A stretch of 64,000 bases of DNA from Sodalis sp. Psp (GTDB taxonomy: Bacteria; Pseudomonadota; Gammaproteobacteria; Enterobacterales; Enterobacteriaceae). Position 1 is the first letter of the stretch. Each line of letters begins with the position of its first letter. The stretch covers positions 262,885 to 326,884 of the forward strand of contig JAHCVB010000002.1 of assembly GCA_024648745.1 (NCBI GenBank), given 5' to 3'. The notes beneath the pieces were generated by a model that was given only the letters and a program-made list of their open reading frames with translations, was not told the origin of the DNA and searched no databases. Of the stretch, positions 35,050-46,919 are shown piece after piece. The translations under genes were made by a program, and so were the position numbers.

Positions 35050-35346
35050 TTATGCTACACTCCCCAGCTGACAAGTAACATGTTTTGTTAACTGTGCATT
35101 GGCATTAAACATCACAAGAATTGGTCCTATTTATCTTTGTCCACAAAACTCTACCTAGGAGACATGCAGCTCTTACATGTCGGTGCTGTGCACAAAAGCC
35201 ATCCAGCCTCGCACGAGATGATTTTATTAGTAGCAGTCAGCTCTAACGTATGACAGAAATGCACATAATAAGCGCATACTTGTGCTATCTCCTAGCGGGA
35301 GGGAGCGCGTATTATTGCCCCGCTTTATCCACCTGAGAATGATACT

Positions 35347-35661
35347 TCACTGCAGTTTTTTAATCATCGACTGCAATTCACCACTCTGGTACATTTCAAG
35401 TATGATGTCGCAACCACCAATAAGCTCACCATTGACCCATAACTGCGGGAAAGTTGGCCAGTTAGAGAATTTCGGTAGTTCAGTGCGAATGTCCAGATTG
35501 GTCAGCACATCGACATAAGAGAAACGTTCTCTGCAAGCGGATAACACTTGTACAGCTTGGGCAGAAAAACCGCAGCCCGGTAGTTTCGGCGAGCCTTTCA
35601 TGTATAGAAGAATTGGATTCTTAGCGATCTGTTGCTGGATTTTTTCTATAGTCGTGGTCAT
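35347..35661 (-). CDS. grxD: Monothiol glutaredoxin GrxD (Grx4)
   Basis: Monothiol glutaredoxin that binds and transfers 2Fe-2S clusters with BolA-type partners. The protein has 104 residues (E. coli 115). The active site is CGFS in PGCGFSAQAVQ, and WPTFPQLWVNGELIGGCDI is the glutathione-binding region. The acidic C-terminal tail present in E. coli is missing, ending at SMIKKLQ. AAGGA precedes the ATG. Order rnt-grxD-mepH-cfa-ribE is as in E. coli. Confidence 0.96.
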   Translation of the reverse strand: MTTTIEKIQQQIAKNPILLYMKGSPKLPGCGFSAQAVQVLSACRERFSYVDVLTNLDIRTELPKFSNWPTFPQLWVNGELIGGCDIILEMYQSGELQSMIKKLQ

Positions 35662-36219
35662 TTGTCTTGTTTCCTTGTTTATCTAGCATCAATCTAGACT
35701 AGAGTATTTCGCTATTCTAGCGACTTAAGTAAGAATATTAAAATATTTTAGGTATCTTGTTTTCCTCTGGAACCCAAGCAAACAGTATATTCAGCTATAC
35801 CAGACTTTGCTTGACAATATAGGAATTTTTGGTCTAAGATACTTAATCAGACTGATCACTTATTTAAAGTCTATATAAAATTATATATGTATTCATTAGA
35901 TATGACAAGGAAGTTAAGATAGCTTGAATCCAGCTGTTTCTCAACTTCACGCACACTGTACCAAATGCAGACTGGATACTATTTAACGTAAATCTCAAGT
36001 TAGCACAACAACCTCTGGAATTTTAAAGGCCAGCAACATTACTGAAAGCTGCTAACGCAAACTTCAACAATGAAAATAAGAATTATTTAGAAAATCGTAT
36101 GACTGGCAGTATTCCCGATGGCGTACTTTTACTTAGAAAATAGTTGTTTCGTAGAGCGAAGTCATAAAATAGTGTTCACCAGCATACCAAACAACCTCCA
36201 CAGCAAAGCTGAGATCATA
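35662..36219. other. Intergenic region upstream of grxD, before the mepH relic
   Basis: About 560 bp between grxD and the legible part of mepH. It may include the decayed mepH N-terminus, a low-complexity region that would not be recognisable. No other feature. Confidence 0.5.
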
Positions 36220-36562
36220 ACTAGAAAAACTCTACCGATGAGAGAAGTCTCCGTCTGCTAATTGTTATTGTATGTAATGGCCTAATTTACTATGTCTACT
36301 GGAAGATTTAGTATGGATGCTGTTGTTCAAGCAAGCGCTAATGAAATGTATCATCTACGTAACGTAGAGCCAGTTCACTAAAAAGTGAATTAGAGAATGG
36401 TATCTAGTGTTTTTCCGCATTCGCAACTGTGTTGCGCTGGACTGAATCGTGACTTTGGACAACGGGTGTTTCATTAATTCAAATTCAATCAGCTGCTATG
36501 CTTTGGTTGCGGAATACAGATTACTGTCAGAATACGACAGCGCATACCACATGGTGACACCA
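36220..36562 (+). pseudogene. mepH: mepH (ydhO) remnant, NlpC/P60 endopeptidase
   Basis: Plus-strand fragments match the catalytic domain of MepH in order. EKLYR and SPSANCYC correspond to GKPYRWGGSSPRTGFDCSG, then GLIYYVYWKI precedes a stop, and SANEMYHLRNVEPV matches E. coli TANEMYHLRDAAPI. KSELENG and a last YHMVTP (RRVMTP) follow. Stops and frameshifts interrupt every piece. MepH cleaves D-Ala-mDAP cross-links to allow wall growth. Position between grxD and cfa agrees with E. coli, sodB and purR having been deleted. Confidence 0.87.
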
Positions 36563-36718
36563 CCATTTTGTGATATTCATGCGTGCTTTTGTGCTTTTTC
36601 TTTTATTTTATCTCATTAGACTCTACAGTGTATCGTAGATTTTTTACTTATAAAAGTTCTCAGGTAACTTCTATATTCTTTTTTAACCGGTCTTGCAGAA
36701 AAAGGTGATAGAGAAATT

Positions 36719-37385
36719 ATGAATTCTTTACGTATTGAAGAACTGAGTTTTCAAGATAATGTTTGGTGTCACGCATCTGTAAACTATTCACTGAGGATGA
36801 TATCGAGATCAATCACGTCTACTATATATCTTAGTGAAAACCTGATTTTTAAAAATCCTGTTACAAAGTAGTCCACTGGACTTAGACAAAAGTTATTAAA
36901 GGTAATTAGTAGATACACGAACTTTTATATATGTTTTCCAGGCTATTTTGTGTGCCACAGGCTGGGAAATAATTTTCCAATCATTGCAATTTTAATGATA
37001 CTCTGCACATTTCATAGCCACCTAAATCAATCTTCCCTCCCGCAAGTAGATCAACAAAAATATTATGATTTAGGCCATGATCTTGTTTTTTCTAATGCTT
37101 GATCCCTAAATTATTAAGATTATCGGCATCTCGTCATTACACTTGTGAATAGGTCTTGCAAGATAAATAACCGGAGATGATTAGCCAGAAACTGCAAGGA
37201 CAGTTCGGTATATTAATATTAGATGTTAGCTATGACGGGCTGACGCAACATGCGGTGCAACATTAATATAGCGTTCCATCTTTGACAGAACAAAAAAATT
37301 ATCCTAAACGTGCCACAGAGATCTAGATGTCATATTTTTCTACAGAGCTACCGAGATATCCATTTGAGATTAAAATCCATTGTTT
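36719..37385 (+). pseudogene. cfa: cfa remnant (cyclopropane fatty acid synthase), C-terminus deleted
   Basis: After GGTGAT an ATG opens MNSLRIEELSFQDNVW, as in enterobacterial Cfa (CIEEVSVPDDNWY). Later frames give QKYYDLGHDLVFSNA (EHYDLGNDLFSRM), EMISQKLQGQFGILILDVSY (MICEKLQLKPGMRVLDIGCG) and SLTEQKNYPKRATEI. Thus the order holds through the S-adenosylmethionine site, whose DIGCGWGG has become DVSYDG. The C-terminal half is gone; ribE follows on the other strand. Confidence 0.89.
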
Positions 37386-37601
37386 CAATTAGCATATTTT
37401 AATATATGGAACTATAAAATTATTATATCTGTTTCAAGTTTCAGAATAATTAACTGTAATTTAAAGTAAGATGGCTTACTTTTACTACATACCATCTGTG
37501 TTAATAAAACCAACTGTAAATACGCTCCCTGGTTCAAAAAAATACCTCCTCCCAGAGGACTGCCTACTCTCAGTCATACATCATATCGATTTAACTTGCT
37601 A

Positions 37602-38231
37602 TTATCCATTTTCACTCTGCGAACCCTTCGCTGCTAGAATTCGATCCACAGTGTCAACAATTGCCTGGGTCTGCGAATCAATCTCAATATTAACACTGTC
37701 GCCTAGCTGTTTTTTGCTGAGCGTGGTGCGCATCAAAGTTGCCGGTATTAAATGCACAGAAAAGAGATTGTCAGAGACCTCCCCTACTGTCAAACTGATA
37801 CCATCCACGCCAATATAGCCTTTGCTCATAATATATTTCATTAATTTCTTATCTGGCACTCTGAACCATATCTGCCGGTTATTTTCCGAGGTGATAACTT
37901 TAGCTACCTCTGCAGTGCAGATAATATGTCCGGACATCAAGTGACCGCCAATTTCTTCATTCAAGCTGATCGCCCGCTCTAGGTTAATTTCGTTGCCGAC
38001 TGTGAGCGCACCTAAATTGGTAATCCTGAGAGTTTCTTGCGTCAAATCAAAACTCACCGTGTTATCCACAATACCGGCGACCGTTAGACAACAACCGTTA
38101 TACGCCATCGATGTACCGATGGCTAAATTCAGTAGTAGTGTCTCGGGTAATCTGACATAGTGGGTGCAAAAATTGGCTTTTTCCTTAATGGCGATAATAG
38201 GCGCGGTGACCTGAACAATCCCCGTAAACAT
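37602..38231 (-). CDS. ribE: Riboflavin synthase, alpha chain
   Basis: Converts two 6,7-dimethyl-8-ribityllumazine molecules to riboflavin (called ribC or ribE in E. coli). From ATG 38231 it has 209 residues (E. coli 213). It shows the two-fold internal repeat of lumazine-binding barrels: MFTGIVQ, NGCCLTV and GGHLMSGHI in the first, and [16 protein letters not shown] in the second. AAGGA lies 8 nt before this start; the 20-codon upstream extension is unsupported. No FMN riboswitch is seen upstream. Confidence 0.97.
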   Translation of the reverse strand: MFTGIVQVTAPIIAIKEKANFCTHYVRLPETLLLNLAIGTSMAYNGCCLTVAGIVDNTVSFDLTQETLRITNLGALTVGNEINLERAISLNEEIGGHLMSGHIICTAEVAKVITSENNRQIWFRVPDKKLMKYIMSKGYIGVDGISLTVGEVSDNLFSVHLIPATLMRTTLSKKQLGDSVNIEIDSQTQAIVDTVDRILAAKGSQSENG

Positions 38232-38781
38232 GTGTTTTCCTTTTACATTGGCTGCGTCGATCGAATTGTCACTTATCATAATAAAACCCAAAGGTTAAAT
38301 TTGGAAAAATACCACCCCAGGGTTCACAAACAGCCATAGGTGTAGTGGATACCATTAGTCTAGCTCGACGAGTGGGACCGATGTGGCCTTGAGTTTGATG
38401 AGAACTTCCATCTCACGTCTAGTTATCCGCTCATTTTGTTTGATCATAACTTGCTATTAGCGTAATACCGGTCATTGCTCAGTTTAACAATTCCAGCCAG
38501 AGGAGTTTATTGTCCCGTCAGATATCCCAAGGGCTCTGGCTGACTCTGAAAGAGGCGCTAGTTAGCATGGTACCTTGTGCACCAGTTGCTGGACAATTAA
38601 TTGTATACAAAATGATAAAACCGACTCTGATCTGATGAAAAGATGGGTTTTTACAGAGTAAAGAAAGTAACTTACATAGATATTCTCTCAACAATTCATC
38701 TTGCTTTAAGTGTAAATACATTTTCCCCTTGCAAGCCGGGATAGAGCCCGTTACTATTTGTTGTACAGTATACGATAGAAT
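38232..38781. other. Intergenic region between ribE and tRNA-Val
   Basis: About 550 bp. E. coli has the 1.4-kb mdtK transporter here. I could not align any MdtK fragment, so it appears deleted or beyond recognition. Confidence 0.5.
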
Positions 38782-38855
38782 GCGTTCTTAGCTCAGTTGG
38801 TTAGAGCACCACCTTGACATGGTGGGGGTCAATGGTTCAAGTCCATTAGAGCGCA
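38782..38855 (+). tRNA. valV: tRNA-Val (GAC)
   Basis: A 74-nt cloverleaf, nearly identical to E. coli valV/valW, with anticodon GAC in the loop TTGACAT. The acceptor stem has one G-T wobble. The encoded 3' end after the discriminator A is CTA rather than CCA. It follows ribE as in E. coli, where two copies (valV, valW) are present; only one is seen here. Confidence 0.96.
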
Positions 38856-40058
38856 CTACTTTTGAGTATGCATCTATAAACTAGTTGACTGGAGTATCAG
38901 CCTACATGACGGTATGGAGCAGTGATTTGATTTTACTTAGATACATCAAAACAATCAATCCACATACACTTTTCTTTAACTTGGTACTGCACAAACAAGA
39001 TGTATCTCCTTATAATTAACAGATAGTAGTAAAATTTTGGTTACATAATAAAATGTTACTTTATATGTAAACATGTTAACTTTACGGGTATATCTTATTT
39101 TTAATGTAGTTAATAATTATTAAAACATTATCATGGCCTTATGGTTTAGAGCTGATTGACTAATCCCATGTAGCATAAAATATAGTTTGAATCACTTTTA
39201 GTTTGCAGAGAGTGATGCTTTATCTAATTCAGCCTCCATGATATGCCAGACATTCAGTCTGGAAGTGTAATGGGCGTGGGTTTAATGATTTAAAAGTCAG
39301 TGCTTAATCTGACAGATCCACACGGATGATATCTTAAATCGTCGGAATACGATGTTGCCAGTGATTCAACATGAATCACCCGGCTTTTGCTCTGCTTCCT
39401 TTTAGGAACAGGAAGATGCAAAGTTACAGCTGTACTCTGAATAATAAATTTTATCTGGCTTCAGATTTTTTATCTCCTTGGGTGGAAGTGTTTAAAGTAG
39501 ACGGTAGTGCCAAGAATGATGCAACTGGAAGAAAGCTGAGTTACGTATCTGTTATTTGTACTCTTATCTATCCGCACTCTTCGGTCATTTTCCTACTCAA
39601 GCTACTTCGGCTCTACTTTATTAGAGATGTTCTATTTTTTTACTTACTAAATTCGACTTGTGGTACGAGATAAACACTACACGTAGAAAGACTTCCATAT
39701 TCACGGGAGATTTTAGCTACATTGACATCTTAAAAACAAGTAGGGTACTAAATACCAGTATTGACTTAATGTCTACATACAGCACTCAGTTTATGATTAG
39801 GTGTTAAGTATACAGAAATTATATCTCGATCATACTTTCAGGAGCTTTCCTGTGTATTATCTCCGCTGATTGTAGTAGCGGAAAATTACAATAAGTAAAT
39901 ACAATACTTAGAGACGCAATTTAGATGGTTCATTTTTCTCCAATTAATCGAATAAATCTTATGGCAAAAAGTCTGAGGTGTATTTTTTAACCGATCTATA
40001 AAATAATAAGATGTTTTTAGCAGTCAAACGAATTTAATCATTGTATTCACAAAGTTTA
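38856..40058. other. Eroded region between tRNA-Val and lpp
   Basis: About 1.2 kb. pykF lies just before lpp in E. coli, but no PykF fragment can be read. A small 6-bp inverted repeat sits at 39,246-39,262. Nothing else supported. Confidence 0.55.
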
Positions 40059-40087
40059 TTGTCATTCGAAAATAGTTTGTGTAATAC
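40059..40087 (+). promoter_or_regulatory. lpp promoter
   Basis: A -35 box TTGTCA (40,059-40,064) and -10 box TAATAC (40,082-40,087) are 17 bp apart. The sequence around the -10 (TTTGTGTAATACTTG) and the downstream leader (AACTCAATCTAGAGGGTATT) match the remembered E. coli lpp promoter and leader almost base for base, in strong contrast to the eroded sequence upstream. This suggests lpp expression is still under selection. Confidence 0.85.
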
Positions 40088-40130
40088 TTGCTGCTGCATG
40101 AAATTGAACTCAATCTAGAGGGTATTAATG

Positions 40131-40364
40131 ATGAATTATACTAAGATACTGGGCGGAGTAATTCTGGTCGCCACTCTGCTAACTGGATGTTCTAGTAACG
40201 CTAGAATCGATCAACTATCTTCTGACGTTCAAACCCTGAACGCCAAAGTCGACCAAATCAGCAACGACGTGAACATTATGCGCTCTGACGTGCAGGCCGC
40301 TAAAAACAACGCTGACCGTGCTAACCAACATCTGGACAACCAGGCTACCTCTTACCGTAAGTAA
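40131..40364 (+). CDS. lpp: Major outer membrane lipoprotein Lpp (Braun's lipoprotein)
   Basis: Lpp ties the outer membrane to peptidoglycan. From ATG 40131 it has 77 residues (E. coli 78): signal peptide, lipobox LTGC, then the trimeric coiled coil [20 protein letters not shown] and the C-terminal YRK whose Lys is linked to the wall. An ATG at 40128, created where E. coli has AAT, would give 78 residues. The leader alignment and GAGGG spacing favour 40131. No intrinsic terminator hairpin like that of E. coli lpp is visible after the stop. Confidence 0.96.
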   Translation: MNYTKILGGVILVATLLTGCSSNARIDQLSSDVQTLNAKVDQISNDVNIMRSDVQAAKNNADRANQHLDNQATSYRK

Positions 40365-43016
40365 GAAGTCTCTGTCTTTTGTGCTAATCTGCTTTACGTA
40401 ACAAAGTGTCCATTAAATTTATTCAATGCTTGAACCCAAGCAACTTTTTAACGGCTTAGCTCATTTACTGGTGGGTGCAATTCTGTTTCGGCTATTGAAG
40501 AATCTGATCTGTACAGCTAATAGAGACCCTACAACCGAAGGGATATCAGTCGTAGTTAAAGTCTTAACCAGGCACCGGGAACCTTTCTTTTAGTGCATGA
40601 ATATACGGATGTTAAGATTAATATACACATCAGGTCGAAAAGATGAAACTCACTCTTACCTATTCGATCAGATCGGAACTGCTTGCCAAATGGTTAATTT
40701 ATAAATTAACCTGATGAAGTTTTACTTGCACCACCTGGTGGGTTTATGGATAGGACACGGAGAGCTGCGCGATACCGACTTTACTATTGCCGTTCGTCAC
40801 CGAACGCTAAATCAACTGCTGAATATTATTAGACAAGTTATTACGGCCTTGCGTCTCGCTAGTTGCGAACAAAGCGCTACGGGTGAATACATTTCCCATC
40901 TAAGCCCATTAGTGCTTTTAGCAGAGAACACGCCTGCAACAACGTAAGCCCAATGATTTTTAGCATCGACTACAAAAGAAATGCGGGGTGATCACCTATC
41001 ATATCCAGGATGCAGGATATGATGAATTCCCTTTTTTCGAGCTTACCTGTAATAGCATTTAGCACCAAATACCCACGGAGGTTGTCCTCTTAAATACCGC
41101 TAAAATCTTTCAAGATATTGAAGCTGTTATCCCGGCCTACAATAACCGACTTGACGACTGCTACACTTTGGCCTTGCTGGGTCGCAGCCAGTTATACTGG
41201 AGGTAAAACGTCAAATAGCGTACCAACATTAAGATTGCTAGCGTAGGAATCCAACTGCAGACTAGGATATCACCAAGCTTGATATTGGTCCACCGTACTA
41301 TTTCTGATCTTACAAACAATCTGCAGCCAGAACTTTATCATTACTTTAATAACCCACTCAGGTAATCTCATTGCTTCCCTACAAGCCTGTAATATTTTAA
41401 CGCTAGCGATGATCTAGGCCATGGTAATTGACTGCAGTCTAAATTACCGCTCAGAATGATGCTCAGATCACGCTGATCGTGGTTAATCTGGCTGGAGAAC
41501 TGAAGTTGGCCTGGTGAAAATTGTTTTACTCAAATTTAAAATTCAAAGTGCACAAATTAATCTGCTCACTGGCATTACACTTCCACCAGATAAGCAAACT
41601 GTAGCTATCTGCAGTCTGCTGATACAAGAAAGACCGCTGCTGCTTTTGCCTTGACGTCTTTTAAAGATAGCAAGGCCATAAGTGTTAAATCGAGCTGTAT
41701 GTTCTCCGCGCTTACCAGAGGTATTATGTCGAGGCGCAGCTAGCTGCGGCCAACTGAAATCTACTTAACTGAAACCAGAAGCATGCCAACCGCATTGCTT
41801 CCCAAGGCTGAAATGATAGAGCCACTGCTCTATTCACACATAGGTTGATCATATCGTGAAATCTATTGGAATTGATGAGCACTACCATGGTCATCGGCCC
41901 GGCCACTATCAGAAAATGAATAATGAACATCGTATCAGCAATCTTCTCATGCGGTCCTCATTTCATTTTACATCTAAATTGCTACAGGCTTCTGAAAATT
42001 TAGTCATTGCCACGGTATTTGATATCCTCTCGTTAACAATAACTTACCTGAATTCTACTCTACCCAGCAGGGGGATTAATGCAGTGAGCAGTAACGTAAG
42101 TCATTAAGCTAAAGTGTGTCAGAGAGGAACACCCCCCTGTCCAGTTTGGCCGACAAAGGTAGCTTTACCGCTAAGCACCAGTTTCTTTTAAGTGAGGAAA
42201 AGCCCTTTCCACTATGCCAACTGGACGTCATCTCTTTTGTCCCGCTTAATACCGCATTAAGCCGCTGTATTACCTGGAACACCCAGAGCCGGTTGCCTTG
42301 AAACTACAGTCGATTGCTTCCCTGTTAATCCGTTATCACAGTCATATGATCTCATCGCTTATTTCTCCAGTAAGAACACCGTAAAGACAATGCTCTACGA
42401 TACAGAGTCGTACTTCCGTGCCTCTGACAATATAAATTTTGTCACTACTTGTCCCACCAATTGACGATAAATTGCAGCGTATCCTCTGTCTAAATAAATA
42501 ACCGTCGACGATAAAATTGCCTGCTTGCTTTTTAGCCCACTCCATTGAGGTGATATCGTGGTTGCATTTCCGGTCGATGGTGATAGTGCCGGTTAAACGC
42601 AGGAGTCCGGCAATCATGCTTTCTTTGAATAGTTTTGTAAAGCCACTTTGCCAAAAAACGGCAGAGTGTAAGTTAAATTGCACGCAAAGTGCTATCAAGC
42701 AACTCGCAGTGATGTAATACTTTCAAAACCGTGGGATTACATATTAGTGCTGAATACTTGAATATTATCAAGTATGTAACTGATTTATCGGCGTAATGCT
42801 TCTAGGGTCATTTGTAACAAAGTAAAGATTCAGCCCGATCCTTCCTTAATTTGTTCTGTTCATAGGACAGGTGACCAATAATCTTATTATAAACAGTGCT
42901 CTTTTCCTGTAGCTGAAAAATCTGCTGATAGAATGTGTACATGCCACTTGTTTACGTGAGACATTACTATCGGTCACCATTAACTGTTTTCACTAAAATA
43001 CAAACAAGTTTCTATC
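40365..43016. other. Large eroded region between lpp and metG
   Basis: About 2.65 kb with no intact gene. It is a rearrangement junction, as lpp and metG are far apart in E. coli. Coding-like pieces remain on the plus strand, such as DTDFTIAVRHRTLNQLLNI (about 40,770), LNTAKIFQDIEAVIPAYNN (about 41,090) and a stretch at about 42,130-42,300. They suggest one or two long dead genes, which I cannot name. I checked mrp, expected next to metG, and saw no match. Confidence 0.5.
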
Positions 43017-44687
43017 ATGACTCAAATTGCGAATAAAATATTAGTAACCTGTGCGTTACCTTATGCTAATGGTTCTATCCATCTCGGCCATATGCTCGAA
43101 CATATTCAGGCAGACATTTGGGTCCGTTACCAAAGAATGCGTGGCAATCAGGTTTATTTCATCTGTGCCGACGATGCTCATGGGACTCCTATTATGCTTA
43201 AAGCGCAGCAGTTAGGTATTGCTCCGGAAGAGATGATAAATGCAATGAACCTAGAGCATCAGAAAGATTTTGCCAGATTCGGCATCAAATACGATAACTA
43301 TCATTCAACGCATAGCGAGGAGAATCGCGCGCTATCCACGCTAATTTATCAACGCTTAAAAGAAAAAGGTTTTATAAAGTCACGCATTATCTCCCAGCTC
43401 TACGATCCAGAAAAAGGCATGTTTCTGCCCGATCGTTTCGTTAAAGGCAATTGCCCGAAATGCCATTCATCTGATCAGTATGGTGATAACTGCGAGGTTT
43501 GTGGCTCGACTTACAACACGACTGATCTTATCAATCCAAAATCAGTGGTCTCCGGCGTCACTCCGATAATGCGGGAATCAAAGCATTTTTTCTTTGATTT
43601 ACCCGCATTTAGCAGCATGTTGCGCTCCTGGACACATTCCGGCACACTGCAGGAACAAGTGGAACATAAAATACAGGAGTGGTTCGAGTCGGGGCTGCAG
43701 CAGTGGAGTATTTCCCGTGACGCGCCCTATTTCGGCTTTGAAGTACCTGATACACCGGGCAAATATTTTTATGTCTGGCTGGATGCTTCCATTGGCTATA
43801 TGGGTTCATTTAAAAATCTCTGCCAGAAGTGTAGCGACATTCGCTTTGACGAATTTTGGAATGAAAATTCCAAAACTGATCTTTATCATTTTATCGGAAA
43901 AGACATTATTTATTTCCACAGTCTGTTCTGGCCTGCCATTCTGGAAGGCAGTCAATTCCGAAAGCCAACCAATGTATTCGTCCATGGTCATGTGACTGTC
44001 AATGGAGCCAAGATGTCTAAATCTCGAGGCACGTTTATCAAAGCCAGCACGTATCTGGCGTATCTAGATGCAGATTGTCTGCGTTACTACTATGCCGTCA
44101 AGTTATCGTCACGCATCGATGACATCGATCTCAATTTGGAAGATTTTATCCAGCGAGTGAATACAGACATTGTCAATAAAGTGGTTAATCTAGCCTCGCG
44201 CAATGCCGGATTTATTAATAAGCGCTTTGGCGGTCAACTATCGGACATAATACCTGAACCGGCGCTGTATGAGACGTTTGTCAATGCTGCTTTGTCGATT
44301 GGTGATGCATTCAGTAGTCGAAAAACCAGCTGCGCAATTCGTGAAATTATGGGACTGGCAGATCTGGCTAATCGTTATATAAATGAACGGGCTCCATGGG
44401 AGATGGCGAAACAGAAAAGCCGAGATCAGGATCTACAGGCCACCTGCTCAATGGGCATCCAGCTGTTCCGAGTATTAATGACCTACCTGAAACCGGTGTT
44501 GCCTTCGCTGGCGGAGAGGGCTGAGGCATTTCTCAACACGCTGCTTGACTGGAATACTATCACTTCTCCGTTGGTATCGCATCGCATTAATCCATTCAAA
44601 ATATTGTTCAGTCGCATAGAAGCGGCGCAGGTGAAAGCTATGCTCAACGCCTCATGCCAAGAGCAGAATCGTCGAGTTGGTCACTGA
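43017..44687 (+). CDS. metG: Methionyl-tRNA synthetase, naturally truncated
   Basis: Class I synthetase charging both initiator and elongator tRNA-Met. The protein has 556 residues against 677 in E. coli. The catalytic domain is complete: HLGH in [13 protein letters not shown], a zinc-binding knuckle (CPKC and CEVC) and KMSKS at 332-336. The alpha-helical anticodon-binding domain is complete too. The C-terminal EMAP-II-like dimerisation/tRNA-binding domain has been cut off by a stop at 44,685, and its debris follows. E. coli MetRS cut at about 547-551 is an active monomer, so this protein should work. ATG start, weak ribosome binding site. Confidence 0.96.
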   Translation: MTQIANKILVTCALPYANGSIHLGHMLEHIQADIWVRYQRMRGNQVYFICADDAHGTPIMLKAQQLGIAPEEMINAMNLEHQKDFARFGIKYDNYHSTHSEENRALSTLIYQRLKEKGFIKSRIISQLYDPEKGMFLPDRFVKGNCPKCHSSDQYGDNCEVCGSTYNTTDLINPKSVVSGVTPIMRESKHFFFDLPAFSSMLRSWTHSGTLQEQVEHKIQEWFESGLQQWSISRDAPYFGFEVPDTPGKYFYVWLDASIGYMGSFKNLCQKCSDIRFDEFWNENSKTDLYHFIGKDIIYFHSLFWPAILEGSQFRKPTNVFVHGHVTVNGAKMSKSRGTFIKASTYLAYLDADCLRYYYAVKLSSRIDDIDLNLEDFIQRVNTDIVNKVVNLASRNAGFINKRFGGQLSDIIPEPALYETFVNAALSIGDAFSSRKTSCAIREIMGLADLANRYINERAPWEMAKQKSRDQDLQATCSMGIQLFRVLMTYLKPVLPSLAERAEAFLNTLLDWNTITSPLVSHRINPFKILFSRIEAAQVKAMLNASCQEQNRRVGH

Positions 44688-44734
44688 ATTGAAGGTGCCT
44701 TGCGTGAATATTTTAACACTGCCACCATTAATTT

Positions 44735-45018
44735 CACTTCAAGAATGCCAAGTTAGTGGGAGAATTGGATAAACTAATAAATTAACTCTAAGTCCAGGTT
44801 GTGGATCTGGGTGGTGAGAGCTGGCAGATATCTCGAATTTGTGCAGTTTATTCCGATCCAAACGGTACTTGGGAGAGCCGCTTTGTACTGTGCAAGAACT
44901 ACAACAACCCCTGGAGTTATCAACAAGCATAGGCAATTCGTCGATCTCGACAGAAAAGATACTTTTCTTCTGAACCTCAATGTCAGCACGCTATTGCCGG
45001 ACACTAAAAGACACTTAA
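44735..45018 (+). pseudogene. metG: Detached remains of the metG C-terminal domain
   Basis: Beyond the metG stop, frames give KNAKLVGELDKLI (E. coli ENAEFVEGSDKLLRL), LTLSPG, DPNGTWESRFVLCKNYN (DPQALIGRHTIMVANLAP) and DRKDTFLLNLN (GGKDIFLLSPD). These follow the order of the missing tRNA-binding domain to its end. Stops and frameshifts abound, so the domain is no longer made. Confidence 0.8.
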
Positions 45019-45165
45019 GGGCATTTGGCGATGCTTATCAGTTCTAGCTGCGGTGGTGTTGCTATTTTTAATACACCAAACATTCATCGATCCTCTTTAA
45101 CCAGGAAATGTACAATTTGTAGCACAGGTCGTACTGTAACTACCGGACCAGACAAGGGCTATGCC

Positions 45166-45812
<647 letters not shown>

Positions 45813-46253
45813 AAAAAATGGTAATAAATATATAAAAATGAAGTTAACATTATACGCTATAATCATGGTGCTTATGTGTCCAATTTCATTGATTCCTACA
45901 CCAACATCGACATGCTGTCGATATGCAGTGTCTGAATATTCCATACCGTAGTGGCAAAGCGCTCCTTCCAGAGGTGCCATCAACTCGGCCACAGTATCAT
46001 TTTAAAGTCAGCACCCAAGCCAAAAACCTGAGCTGGTTACATCCAGGCCTTATTGCTAATCCCTGTACTTACAGGGTGACATGCAGTAAATCGATCCGTT
46101 TCATCCAACCTTTCAAGACCGTCGCCAAACAACAGCACGAATATGTCAGGAACTCCATTTGTGCTGTCATGTCCAGTGTAGATTAGTTCAAAGTTTTCTT
46201 CAGGTTTAGCAGTCTCTTCTTATAGGTAGGTTAGAGACAGCGTCGTATAAAAA
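45813..46253. other. Intergenic region between sanA relic and folE
   Basis: About 440 bp, no feature recognised apart from the possible tail of sanA. Confidence 0.5.
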
Positions 46254-46919
46254 TTAACCTTTATGATGCGTGACAATACGCAAAAATTCTTGTCTGGTAT
46301 TTTGGCTGGATTTGAACAGGCCTCCCAGCGAGGTGGTGGTAGTGGTGCTGGTAGTGTCACGAATACCACGCGCCTTCACGCAGTAATGCACAGCGTCAAT
46401 GGACACCGCCACGTTATTGGTTCCAAGCAACGTTTGCAGCGCTAAAAGAATTTGCTGAGTTAGCCGCTCCTGCACTTGCGGCCGATGGGAAAAAAACTGC
46501 ACAAGGCGATTAATCTTCGACAAGCCGAGAACGCAGTCCTTGGGAATATAGGAAACTGTCGCCTTACCGTCAATAATGACGAAATGGTGTTCGCAGGTAC
46601 TGATCATGGTAATGTCACGCACCGTGACCATTTCATCCACTTTCATTTTATTTTCAATGACGGTAATTTTCGGGAAATTGGCATAATCTAAACCGGAAAA
46701 AATTTCTTCCACGTACATTTTAGCGATACGGTGCGGTGTTTCTGACAGACTATCATCCATCAAATTGAGATTAAGCAGAGTCATTGTTTCTATCATGTGT
46801 TCGGCAATATAGCGTTTACACACTTTGCTATCTAGTATTTCTTCCCGTAGCGGCGTTTCTAAACCACGAGCCAGTAGAGCCTCACGTACCCGTAAAGCTT
46901 CTTTTGTTAGCGTTACCAT
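46254..46919 (-). CDS. folE: GTP cyclohydrolase I
   Basis: FolE converts GTP to dihydroneopterin triphosphate, the first step of folate synthesis. From ATG 46919 it has 222 residues, the E. coli length. Zinc ligands are in STCEHHF and [21 protein letters not shown] and [12 protein letters not shown] are conserved. The frame is open 12 codons upstream to a TTG with no family match. No clear ribosome binding site is visible at either start. Confidence 0.96.
   Translation of the reverse strand: MVTLTKEALRVREALLARGLETPLREEILDSKVCKRYIAEHMIETMTLLNLNLMDDSLSETPHRIAKMYVEEIFSGLDYANFPKITVIENKMKVDEMVTVRDITMISTCEHHFVIIDGKATVSYIPKDCVLGLSKINRLVQFFSHRPQVQERLTQQILLALQTLLGTNNVAVSIDAVHYCVKARGIRDTTSTTTTTSLGGLFKSSQNTRQEFLRIVTHHKG

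Noticed and set aside
38232..38500. Possible FMN riboswitch or mdtK remnant upstream of ribE
   Set aside because: None of the conserved RFN-element blocks could be found, and no MdtK peptide aligned.
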